DNA of 64,000 nt from assembly GCF_964355755.1 (NCBI RefSeq), contig NC_092673.1, positions 7,941,001-8,005,000 on the forward strand, read 5' to 3'. The position numbers were made by a program, and so were the translations under genes. Origin of the DNA: Antedon mediterranea (lineage: Eukaryota > Echinodermata > Crinoidea > Comatulida > Antedonidae). Each line of letters starts with the position of its first letter. Within the stretch, counting starts at the first letter, position 1. This document shows positions 24,701 through 38,290 of the stretch, in pieces. A model generated the notes under the pieces. That model saw nothing but the letters and a program-made list of their open reading frames with translations, was not told the DNA's origin and made no database searches.

Positions 24701-27700
24701 TCAATATTATTTGTGACAAGTTGTCGAAGAAATGCCTTTTACGGTAAATATGTACGTTTATGTGGTTAACATAAATGTAAATAATCACAAATCAATTTGT
24801 ACATTTTTTTAAAGGAGCTATATCTTGAACAAGAGAAACGACTGCATGACTTAGAAACTGCAACTGAGGCCTTACAAGATAAATTAAAAGATAAAGATAA
24901 AGCTATAAAGGTATTAATTTTTACATTTTTGTTTAATTGTGTCTTTAAAAATAAATCAATTCTATTAATTTTAACTCAATATTATAAGAGAAATTACATA
25001 CCTGAATTAAAAATGTCTATTGTTTAAAATACTGAACTATAAGTGTAGTTCAAACAGTGGATTGAAATTGGTAAAGATCCGTCCTGTAGAACTGGTATCC
25101 TGTTCAGGATTGCCTCCAAAATTGAATAGAGTCTTCCATAGCCATATCTACTTGTAGTTTAAATGTGGTAAAGATCCGTCTTGTAGTTTTAACGTTATCC
25201 TGTTAACAAACAAATAAATATCACAGACAAAACTAACAGGCACTCAGAGAGCGCAAACCTCCACCAATGCCACATCAATAAATCAATATGAGGCATATGA
25301 AAATTGAATCACATGTTCCTTAGAGCTATGAAACCATCATTTAAAAACTTTTTAAATAATCCTGCTAAATAACATATATAGAAAAAAACACTCATTATCT
25401 CTCATCATTCTGGTGGAGGTAGTTAACAATTTTCAGAACTGTGTTTGTATATAATATTTACATAATTTTTATTATTATTATTTATAGGATATGCAAAATA
25501 AATTGAAGAAAGCTCAACAAGAAGTCAAGGTACAATAAATTATTGTTACTAGGCCAATTCAATTGATTATCTATAATTGAATACAATTCACAATTTTCTG
25601 CTAAATTAGATCATATTTAATTTGTATTGTGTAATAACTTTGCCAATAATATTTGTTATTGTTGCAAAAGACCTGATTTAAAGAACTAAGGGTGTGTAAA
25701 AAAAATGGCTTAATGATATACATAATAAACTAATTGATTTATTATGAATTTGTTATGATTTGAATTATACTTATAACTCATTCATAGCCACAATATACAC
25801 CAGCGAGCACATGACTTGCCACATACAGGATGTGAAATAAACTATGCTCTCTAAACTAAGTCTTGTGTTGAACATGGGAAACATCATATGGTCTCAACTT
25901 CCACAATCATAACTATTATTTATTGACACAAATTAACAATCTATTCACAACCTACTATATGATAGAGTCACCAACAATAAAGGGTTGCTTATCAGTTTGG
26001 ATTCAATCATACATACAGACCAGAAAACTGAAAATATAGAGGAATTTATATAACATAATAAAATAAAATTATCACCCAAAACCAGTCAACAGTGCCGGTA
26101 ATACCCATTTACTTAAGGAATTCACTATAGATGAGGATTCTATTTTATTTAAAGCTCTGTCACACTATCAAACTTTATGTGACAAAACAGTGTGATGTGC
26201 CCATATATAGACATGATGATGTCATATCACTACCTTATTTGACCATATCACTACCATATTTTGGCTTTTTTTTTTGTCAAGCTAGTTTGATAGTGTAGAA
26301 AGAGCTTTAGTTTACGTAATAATATGTGAATACATTCGGTGATATTACATATGTCATATAAAATTATTTGTAAAAATGTTTATGTTTGATTCAAAATTGA
26401 CAGGAGGCTAATGGTAAACTACGAGAGAATGAAAGGGAGTTACAAAAACAGGAGGGCAATGCTAATAAGCGAGATCGTGCCATCCAAGGCCTGACTGCAG
26501 CTGTTAAGGGCAAGGATGAAGAGGTACAAACAGGTTAACATCATCATTCGCGGTACTATATACGTACCATTTATTTGTATCAACAAAATAATACAGTATT
26601 TCTTTCACAAGAATATTTCTATAAACTTATTTGATACAAAACGGGTATGCAATGAGCCGAAGCTCTTAAACGCGTTACCCTATAATACAGATATCTAATT
26701 AGCAAATAAAACAATAAAAGTACAAATAGAAATAAAAAGTAAAAGTAACAAAAGTGAACTCTACATGAGTGAGTATTTATTTAAAATAGTTAAAATAGAA
26801 TACAACACCCCACAATCATTAACACTGTCATTATCAGTATAGATGTCATAATTATCATCATTAATTATGTCATCATTATTATTATCCCAACATCATGATC
26901 ACCAAATTATTTTTTCAATGTAAATAGTAAGTGTTGTTGAATTGTTTATTCTCTTCATGTTCATAATTATAGAAATCATAATTCATATTATTATAAGTCC
27001 TTATCTGTATTAATTTCACAATTGTCTATATCACGTTATTACAATTCTGCCATCATCCTTTTTTTCATCATAAAGATTGCATCATCATTGCTAATGTAAT
27101 TCATGATTTCTTTTTGTATTTGGGGACCCCAATAAAAATAAGTTTTTTTATTAAACTTTCTTGGGTTATCCTCAGTTCATTCAGTTAATATTGTTTTTCT
27201 TATTTAAAAAAATGTTTGTCTGTAAAATGTAATGAACTGAAATGAAATTAATGTCACATTGTAGGTCGTCATTAGTAATGTTGTCAAACATTACCACCCG
27301 CAGTCCATAATTATCATCACTATCAACATCATCACTATTTCATTTCTTCTACATTCAATATTTGTCCTGTCAATACATGGTTGAATCCTGTTTCCTGTTA
27401 ATATCCAACTACATGTAAACTATTGTGTCATTTTAGAAAATAAACCCCTCTGTCTCTTTTTCTTGACAAGCTTTCATTACTTCTATAACATAAATATTAT
27501 TGAAATTATAGATAAAACATCTGTGTGATCAAATTGAAGACCAAGAGGATGCCTTAGCAAAAGCAAGAGAAAAATTACACCAAGCAGAAAGATCAAGACA
27601 TGAGGTAGGTATGATGGGATAGAGGATCAAGTTAAGCACTGTCTACACTATCAAACTAGTTTGTATGAGTGTGATAATCCCGAATGTGGTAGTGATATGA

Positions 27701-30700
27701 CATGTCCATATATGGGCACATCACAGTTTTTTGTTTGATTGCGTAGACAGAGGTTTACAGAGGAAATAATCTTTTACATAGGCTCCATACATTGTAATGG
27801 AATAGTGATATTATGATGTAATTATTGATGTAAGTGTACTGAATATGCCACAACAAGCAAGCAACAAATTTGCAGTGCTGTAGCCATAAGAAATAAAGTG
27901 GTTCATTGATCGCAAGAAAAGAGAACAATCTCTGTGGTTTTTCAAAGGCCTCTGAGAAAATGAGGTCATGTTAAAACCTTACCAACCATACTGGCAGCTA
28001 CGGCCCTGTATGTATTTGTAATATTATAGTGTGAAACCCATCACCTCCAGATCACTAGCTTGGCATTCATACCTGCAGACCACTGAACTTGCACTGATGG
28101 CTAGGGTTAGATTCAATGTAAATGAGGGTACTGCACCAACAATAATGTGATGTACTTGTGATAGCATCCATCATTATTTAATTTGATTACATACATCAGA
28201 GTATCGATGGCCAACGAAGTACCATAGATGATTTAGAAACTAATATGGCTGAAATGCGTGGCAAACTACGAGCAAAAGATCTTGAGAACGAGAGACTTCA
28301 GAAAGCTTTGGGCAGACGACAGGATGAAATTGCTCGTCTACGAGAAGAACAAGGAAGTGGAGATTCACAGATGGATAATCTGTTGGCTAGTAAAGACAAA
28401 ACAATTCAGGTATGTAGAAATAATTTACTTTACTTAAGTGGTTTTGTTTTCTATTGTGTAATGCATGCTTCCCAACTCTGACATAATGAAGTAGTGTCTT
28501 ATTTTTGTCAGCACTTCTCCGCATTCAGTCTGCCATTTAAATAATACATGTGCGTATCATTCACAAACCATGCAGAAAGTATGCTCAGTGCACAATATGA
28601 TAAATAACCATCATAGCCACCAAACAATGCTCATTTGTCTTTCACAACGACAGGAGCTGAGATGGACCAAAGGTAACCCCTACTTTTACTAATGGTCAAG
28701 GAGAGCTTTGTACCTGTGGAGATATGGCATTTTTGTGATGGCCAGGCCTTAATTACTTGACCACTAGATAATGGATACATTATGTCACTATAAAGTTTAC
28801 TAATTCACTTAGGTAATTCAACAATTACTAACATTTTTGTTAACCAGTTTGTGTTAATGTTTTAGGATTTGAAAGACCAACTTCAAAATGCTAAAGATCA
28901 GATATCAGGAAGAGTTGGATTAACAGAGGAGCATTACCAAGATCTATTGGAAGATGCCCAGCAGCAACTACAGAACAAAGAGCACACAAATCAAAGATTG
29001 ACTGATGCTCTTCAGAAGAAAGATCAGGTCATTAAGGTCAGTAAAACTTGAATGTCATTTCATTGACTGCAAATTGAGTACATTTTTTTAAAAACATGTT
29101 TAGAATTTTGTTTTCTAATATTATCACGCTAATAACAACTATAATAGATGCTTTATTAATAATGAACTGTTGCTATTTGTTTATCATTTTTTAACATAGT
29201 GCTATTTTTGTTTTGAAATAAACTATTATGAGGATTAACATATTTAGATTTTATTATTACCTCAAATCCTACTAATTCCAGTATAGTAAAACATATTGAA
29301 GAGCAGTGAGATGGTTAATGTTACATGGTTGACTTGTTAGTAGCAACACAACTGTGACATTTCTGTGAAAATTAAATCATTTTATTTTAAGCATGATCCT
29401 GGAATTTGCAAAGTAACAATTTTTTAATGACACCACAAAGTGCCACTAATGCGACTACAGACACTACTCATGATATTTAAATTATTTTGATTTTATTATT
29501 TGTTTAAAGTAATAGTATTCATTTTACCTGTAATAGAATATGTGTAGCTAGCTTTGACTAACATGCGTTGTTACAATGTGTTTCTGTTTTTAGGAGTACG
29601 TGGACTTTGCCAAGTCTGCAAAATCATCTCCTCCAGTAAGTGTCTTTCAAAAACAATTATATCTAGAGGATTGTATAGAGTTTAAGCCTGGTTTCCATTA
29701 AAATCGCTACACGACAGAGCGTAGCGATTCTATGGAAACGCTAGAATTTATCGGGGATCTAGTAAGCGAGCGCTAAATATTCTTTGGTACGCGTATACGA
29801 TTCATCGCCGACAAAATCGGCAAAGTTGAACATGGTTGAACTTTGCCGATTTGACTGCGATGAATCGGGGAGCCTTCCCGATTGCGTCCGCGACATCTGC
29901 GCGTGTAGCGATTTTAATGGAAACGCTGTAACATTTGTTTTCCTATATATTTGTTTTCTAATAAAGATTTATTTTTGTTTAAATTGATTTGTTTTGTATA
30001 ATTTGATTTATATTGCACAGCTTTTAAAACTCTTTAAAGTAACTTTGATTTTCACATATTTTTAATTCATGTGTTTGTTCAGAAAGATGCCAATAACATT
30101 GTTTAACATGATCGCTCATAGATAGCCTTAGTGAGGCATGAACTAGAATTAGCAATGTAGTATTGTTTTTTTGCACAGAAGTAGCATGCTATACTGCATA
30201 GAAGTATTTTATAATGCGCATGTGAGATTATTTGATAGAACAAGTGTTCTTTGATAAGGACTTAAAACTGGAGGTCCAGTGCACACATCTGGCTCATGTG
30301 CACATTTAAAGAATCATGTGTTCATCATTAGGAAATGTAGGGGTTACCCCCGGTGTACTGGTCCGTCTCAGCCCCTGTTGTCCACGCAGGACTATTCCCC
30401 AGCATTTACTTTGCTCAGAGTCTAAAAAAGTGTATTATGTTTGAGTAGGGTCATGTAATTCTAGGGCCAATAAAACTGAGTTTTGGAAATGACTTTAACA
30501 GACAAGAATGCTGTCACTATAATAAGAAAATCGGGAGAATTTATTTAACAATTCTTTCTTGTACAATATTTTCAATGTTTTGTTTGTTTAACTTCAAACA
30601 AGTTTGTTTTATGCTTCGACTTAAGATAATTACTATAATATTCCAAATTGGTATTTTATTGTATAGGATGGAAAAGAAAGCAAAGATAAAACAGTAGACA

Positions 30701-33700
30701 AGTTGAAAGCAATTTTACAACAAAGGGACAAAGAATTAGAGGTAAACAAAATGTTCTTATTAAAATGTACTATTTATAGTATAATCGTGCATCTCTTAGG
30801 CTCTGTCTACACTATCAAACTTTATGTGACAACAAAATGTGATGTGCCCACTACCATATTTGGGCACATCACACTTCCATATTTCGCACTTTTCATGTCA
30901 AACTAGCTTTACAATAGAATATAAAAGTTTGTGAATAAAGATGTGTTTTATTAATACTACTATTACTATTCTCTAATACAGGATGCATTAGAAGATAAAT
31001 TTATAGCAGTACAAGCAAAGGAAGATGAGATTCGTCAAATACGGCAAGCATTGAGAGAACGAGTTAAGGAGTTGGAACGGTTAAACAACGACCTTCTACA
31101 TAGCAATGACAGAATTAATGTAAGTTGTACACAAATAATTCTACAGCATGATAATTATTATTACTGTGATTTCTAACTTTTTATTTCGTTTTCTATTTTT
31201 TCTATGTTCAATACAGAGACTGACAATGCATTTTGTCTTTTTTCAGGAACTTGAAAGTGAGGTAAAAGAAAAGGATGCTAAAACGAGACAACTGGCAAAC
31301 TCACTAAAGGCAAAGAATGATGCTATGAATGTAAGTTTGTAATATAAACATGTCAATTATAAGAGTATAATAGAATATATCTGGTAGTTCTTGATGCTGC
31401 GTTCATTAAAAAGTGCATTCATGTCGAAAACTGGGAAAAAACAACCCAAGGAAAAACCACACTGGGTGAAACCCTGTTGCTATGATTGCATAGACATATG
31501 TATCTAGTATGCCTCATGTTAAAAAGCAAAATTTGAAATCTGAAAACTGAATATAGTGCAAATCAGGAGGTTAAAAAAAACACACTGATAAAATATTACT
31601 TTAGGTCTAAAGAAATTGCAATAAATATTCCTGCTCCTTCCTGATCCGCCATTTCCCCACACTACTTATGCAAGGTTAGAAAGAAATTCTACTGAATGTG
31701 TTTTACAAATTAACCGGGAAATGCTAATTTCACAACTTTCAAAACATTTTTGATATTTGTGTTTTATTTTAGAATGCTGACGAAGTTCACCAACGTGCAA
31801 TTGCTGAAAAAGACAGTATTTTGCGCAAATTGCAACATGCCCTTGCTGATAAAGATAGGCTATCAGAAGAAATGAAGAGTTTAGGAAATGGGTCGCCAAG
31901 GGAAGATGAAACTAATGCCATCATAAAACAACTGAGTCAGAGACTAAAAAACAAAGACAAACTGATAGAGGTATGTATGGTTTGTTATTATTGTAATTTA
32001 AAAAGTCTGAAAAATTAGGAGGATATAAACCAGACTACTTCTTCAAGATCTTTTGTAACAACATGATTTTTGTGTTAAAAGTTGAATTGGTGAGTGCCTC
32101 TGATGTTATAACACTGACTTGATATGATGGTATCACCAAATCAATCAATCAATAAAGTCTTTTAGTATGGTAAAAATACAATTAAAACATCAGTGATCAA
32201 ATTGATGTAGTTTATTTCCTTAAGCCAGGAATAGATGATTACTACAAGTATTATCGCAAAACATTATGGTTTTCAACTTTATAGCCGCGTCATACTTACA
32301 ATAAGACGTTCTCTTGTAGGAAATGGTGGCAGAGAGAGCAGAAGCTGCTGAAGCAAACGAAAAAGCAACACGGGACCTGTTAGGCAGTCTGCAAGACAAA
32401 GACAGACAGATCAAAGCACTGCATGATCGCCATAATAAACTGATTGCAGATAAGAATGAAATCATCAAAGCATTACAAAGGGAGATTGCTAACAAAAATA
32501 TGGATATTCAGGTACAATTGGATTTATTTTATACTAGAACCTTTTACAGATGGATGTAAATTCCCACCCTTAAGTGTGTAAGCATACAAGATGGTCACTG
32601 TGGATAATAATTCATTCATTCATTTCTCTTTATTTCGAACGTCATATCCATAGAATTAACAAAATAAACAAAGTTACTAAAAAATCTGACAACATTTAGG
32701 TTGACTTAACTAAAAAAACAAAAGCTCATTCCATTTTTCTGTTTCGATTCAGCTAGAAAATTGTTACTTAATTCTTTGAATAAAGTTATAAAGTGAAATG
32801 AAACTTAATCATAACTTCAATATTTTTTATGATTTCTTTTTTGCATAGTCTGTGGAAGATACTTTGGCGCGCTCTCAACAAGATCAAAGTATTTTACTGG
32901 GTAAGATGCGTGCTGCTATGGCAGAGAAAGATAAAACTATTGAAAGGCTGGTGGAAAGTGGACAAGAGAAAGACAAACTCTTCCAAGATATGCAACGCTC
33001 TACACCACCTCCATCAGCTAGTCCAGACCTGAATGCGATGAAGAATGAGATTGGTCGATTGCGACGCGAGATCAAGGCAAGAGATGGTAGGAAAGAATAA
33101 TTATTTTTCCTAAAACATTGTCCAATAAAGACGTTTCATAGACAAAGAAATGAAAAAGCTTTGTCGTAATTTATTTTTAATGTACTGTCAACTTTCCATC
33201 TGATTTATATTTGTAGATAAATAAGTTTATAAATGAGAAATAGCAATCTCTATTAAAACAGTTTTCAAGAGCAACAGTATATAAAATTTGTCTTTGTTAC
33301 ACATCTTGCATGGAGATTTTTATCTGTAACTTCCAGTGCATTGAATGAAGCTGTGATAGTATAGACAGCCTATTTTATAATGCTATTTATTGTTTATTTA
33401 TAGCTGTTTTAAATGAGCTAAGAGCTAACTGTGTCAGTAAAGATCACTTGAAGGCGCTAGAGAATGACCTGGAAACCAAGAATGACCTGCTAGAGAAAGC
33501 AAGGTAAACAATATCAGTCAGATGTTTTGCTAACTCTGATTTAGTCAGTCTGAATACCCTTTAATTTGTTCTTATTTCAACAGTTTAGCCCAGTGTGTTA
33601 ACTGATTTTCAGGGACCCTCTTTACTAAAATTAAAATACATACATCATCACAACATACAATATATAAACATTAACTGATTGTTACTCATGGTTTATAAGC

Positions 33701-36700
33701 CAACTTTCGACTTAATAGGCCATTCAATCTATGTGGTATTTTATGGATAATGAATTTCTTTCAGGGAAACCATAAATGCTCTGCAACAGAATCAGAGAGA
33801 TCATAAGCAGGCTAAATTAGAATTGGTAAGTAAATTAGTTATCCGTATATGATCATGATTTATTTATACCCTATTATTAAATTAAATGAATGAAGATACA
33901 AGATAGCAAAACTCTATAGATTTGTGTCCACTTAACATGTAAATATTTTTTATTTAATTTTTTTTAAAATATTTAATTGATTTTATTTAATCTATTCTTT
34001 TGCTTTATTTTAGGCCAAACTGCGTCGTAAAGTTATTGAACTTGAAAGTGAGCTTGAAGCTAAACAAGATCATATTGATGCGTTGGTGCATGCTGGGAAA
34101 GTTAAAGACAATATTATTAAGGTACAGTGAAATATTTGACTGATTCAGCAAATTTGTAGCCCAAGTAACATTGTGTGTTAGGCTTTCAACCAGGTGTGAA
34201 AATATATTAATGGCTTTAGAGTGATTAAAACAAACCTTGTTTGCCATAATGCTTGCTTTCTTTTTATAGGAGCTACGCCTTCAACAACCAAAGCATACAA
34301 TGTCATCACATGACACTATTGATGGACAGGCACCAAATGATCAAGTAAGAAACACACAGCTCAGTCAGTGATTTCCAAATATGGTGGTTCTCCCCAAATG
34401 AAAATGAATACTCCTTGATTAGCTAAAACCCTATTTTTGAAATGAACTACTCATGGTTCCATTTTTAATCATGTGATATCATTCGATAACAGCCAATAGA
34501 TGTTTCCTGATTGATAAATTCTGAAATATCTAAGCTGACTGCCATTAACAATTTAGTAAGATAAGTTAATTGATTAAACATTTGACTGAATTAAGATATA
34601 AGTTTGTAATGCATATTTTTGATTATAGCTTTACCAAGCGTTGGCAGCTCAAGTGCGAGAGATGGAGAACTTAAACAAGGCACTTAAAGCTGAAAGACAA
34701 CTGTATGTGAATATAACCCACAACGGTGACTCAAAGAATACAACGCACAATGATGCATTTGAGATTGAACTTGCTGCTGTTCAGTCACTTAGAAAACAGC
34801 TGGAACAAGCACTTAAGCGGAACAATAGAATGAGGGAGAACTTGGAAAGACAAGTCAGCTCACAAACTTTAAGTGATTTGGATAGTGAACATACTACTAG
34901 TGAGTTCAATAAGTATCAATTTAATATTTAAAGGATGGTACTAATTGTGGCAATAAAGACTAAGAAAGTTCAATGAAATTGAAATCTACTCTGCTAATCT
35001 GTGATATTACATCTTCCATGATTACCTGACAGATTGTCTTGAGTATATCTTCAGTAGATATATATTACCCTGGTGTACTAGTATACACACAGCCACTGTC
35101 ATACATAGTCACTGGCATAACTCATAAAAAAGGCCCCTTGATTGCCAGCATACGCTTTTAGTTAGTCTAAATAAATTAATAAATAAATAAAAATATATAA
35201 GTGCTCTTCTGATGTCTATACATTTTCAATGAAAACCATCATCATACAATTCTCTTTTTCACTTGATAATTTTTTTAGAATCTTACCAAAAAACAAAATA
35301 TTAAAATCTCTTTATAATAAAGTAAATCAATATGAATATTTCTTTAAAAAACTATTTTTTTATATTTGAAATCTAGGCAATGAAAATGAGCTGCAGGCAT
35401 TGCGAGACAGATTGGAAGAAAGCCAGCGATGGAATGCTGACCTTCAGTCACGTGTTAAAGACCTGCAACAAAGAGGTGGCGGCGTTGGTAGTGATGCTGA
35501 TTCTGATGTCATCAGAATAAATACTGCACAATCTCAAGCATCTTCAAGACCACCACCAGTGGAGGAGATCATTAGCGTTCGTAATGTTGATGTCATGTCA
35601 CCAAAAGAACTGAAAGAGGAAGTTATGAAACTTCAGTTGCAACTTCTTGAAGCAAACAGAAGAAGTTTGGATGATGATCTTAGGAGTATTCCAGGACAAG
35701 AAGAGACACTTACTGGTGGAGCTAAACAATCAAAGAAAGAAATCGAAAAACTGAAAGATAAGAACAAAGAATTGGAGCAAGAAATTAAAATCTTAGAACA
35801 ACGACTTGCTTCTAGTCCAGGTAGAGGAGATGGTCTTGATGAGACTGACAGCCATGTTGTTCCAGTTCTGAAGCAGCAACTTGATCAGGCTAAATCTCTT
35901 TTACAAGACAAAGATACATTACTACAAGAAAAGGAACAACAGAATCAGGCTTTACGGCATCACTTAGGAATTGGACCGGAGTCTCCTATACAGCCTGGAA
36001 GAAATGTCATGACAACTCTTCAAAGAGAAAATTCGCAGCTGGCATCACAACTTCACAAGGCTCAACACCAGAAGAAAGAACTCCAGGATGAGCTAGATGG
36101 ATTGGAATCCCAATTAAGAGAAGCGGAAAAAATGAGCAGTGCAATGCAAAAACAATTAAAAAGTGCTTCAGCTAATACAGACTCAGCTAACCTTGTTCCA
36201 ATATTAAAGCAAAAACTAATACAAGCCAAAGAAATCATTCAGGAACGAGAAACCCAGAATAAAGCTCTTCAACAAGCTTTAAAGAAAAGGTCTCCAGATA
36301 AGAACCAATTAGGACAACTGCAGGCAGAGAATGAGCAATTGAAGTCACAGCTTATTGGGTACAATAAGGAACTACAAAATATGAAATCTCAATTCCAAAC
36401 TTTAGAAAAAGAATTGGAAGAAGTGCAAAACTCAAGACCACCACCTAGTGCTCACATTGAAATTGAACGTTTACAAAAGCAATTGAGAAATGCTGAAAAC
36501 CTAAATGAACTTTTAAAGAGACATATTGACCTTAACAGTTCTAGCGAAGGAGAGCAACCAAGCTTTAATCCAGAGCTAATTGTTGATATGGCAAAAGAGA
36601 TTGAACGACTGAAAGACACCTTGGATGAAACTCAGAAGGAATTATCAACAGATTCACCATTAAAGACTAGGGTTGGAACAAGAGTCAAGGCTTTGGATGA

Positions 36701-38259
36701 CACTGCTTATGGTACTCTGACAAAACAGCTGGAGCAAGCTCATTGTGATCTTAATGACTTAAAAAAACGGTACAAACAACTGAACTCAAAATTACAAGCC
36801 ACAGAAGGTACTGTAAGGCAGCAGTCTGATCGTATTCGACGCTACCGCCAAGAAATGCAGGATGCTGGTATTCAGGTGCCAAGAACACCAAAGAGGTATC
36901 ACAGTGATTCAAACTTACTGAGAGCACACTTTGATAATATTTCTCGCAAATTATCGGGTGCTAGTTTGCTGTCTCCAGATGATCGGTCTGGTTCTACCAG
37001 CCCATCGCCTTCTGAAAGAAGTCACATGGTAGACATTTCTTTAAGTGAGTTTGGCCAGACTAATGATGTTAGTGAACTTAAAAGTCAGGTAGACACTCTT
37101 AAGCTCCATCTACAGCGTAGTCGTAGAGCTCTAAGAAGTCTGCAAAGCCGTTTACGCAATCGTAGCAATACATCTAGTCCAGCCCGAGTTGCAAGCCCAA
37201 GCAGGACAGATAGCTCCAGCCTTGATGGCGGTGGAGCATGGTTTGAACTTGTTGCAAATCAACAAGCATTTGAAAAACTTCAGCAGGAGGTTGAAAGTCT
37301 AAGAGATCAAGTTGAAGAAGCAAGTAATGTGAACATGACATTACAAGAACATAATAATGATCTTGTTGAGAAGGTTAATTCCAATATTCCTGTTCCTCCT
37401 GGTTTATTGGCCCACAATGAACAACTGATCAAGGAAAATGAGGCAGAAATAGTGCTTCTGAAGCAGCAATTAGAAGATTCCCAACAACTATGTAGCACTT
37501 TGCGTGGATTGATTGATGAGGCTCTGTCTGCCATGGAAGAGATTTCACAGAAGAGAGAAGAGGAGAAGGATAACTCACCCAGTGAAATGGAGAAGGCTAG
37601 ACAGAAGGTAAAAAAGAGCAAAATTATGGCTGAAGACTTGGGAAAAGTTTTAGGAGGTAAAATGATATTTATATATGCTATTTTTTACTATTCTAAATTT
37701 TAAAATTTCCTTCTCAGTTTTAGAAATCACTAACTAACATTATTTTCTGTGTGTTATAAAACATGAAATGTACATTGTACCTTTGTCTACCTTTTGATGC
37801 AGAACATATGAGCAGAACATCTGATCAAAGCAGAGGAGACATTTTGGAAAACAGACGTAAGGCTGAAATACAACAATTGAAAAAGGAAATAAAACAGAGG
37901 AAGGAACTAAATCAGAAATTAAGAGATTTGTTGGGGGAGAACAAGAAATCTGCTGATGAAACACGAAAAGAGCTTGAAAGGTAAATACAGTGCGAGGGTA
38001 GCCATTTTTACAGCAAATTGCTCCTTTTCTTTAAAAGCAACTACCAAGATTTCAAACCACTACTTCAGTCTTTTATTAAGAGCTCTGACTCAAATTTCCT
38101 TTCATATAAATATATTTTTTCTCTTGAACTGAGGAAGCTTTAGTGCTACCGAAAGCTCCATTGATATCCAGCCACTGTATACCAACAGAATTGTCATTTC
38201 TTTTCAGTAATTAGGTTATATGCATTAATGCATATAACCTCTTCATTCTGTCAAAATCT

Positions 38260-38290
<31 letters not shown>

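Noticed and set aside
29784-29987. 67-codon frame with several Cys/Asp residues
   Set aside because: Lies within the nested hairpin element; the frame follows from the palindrome.
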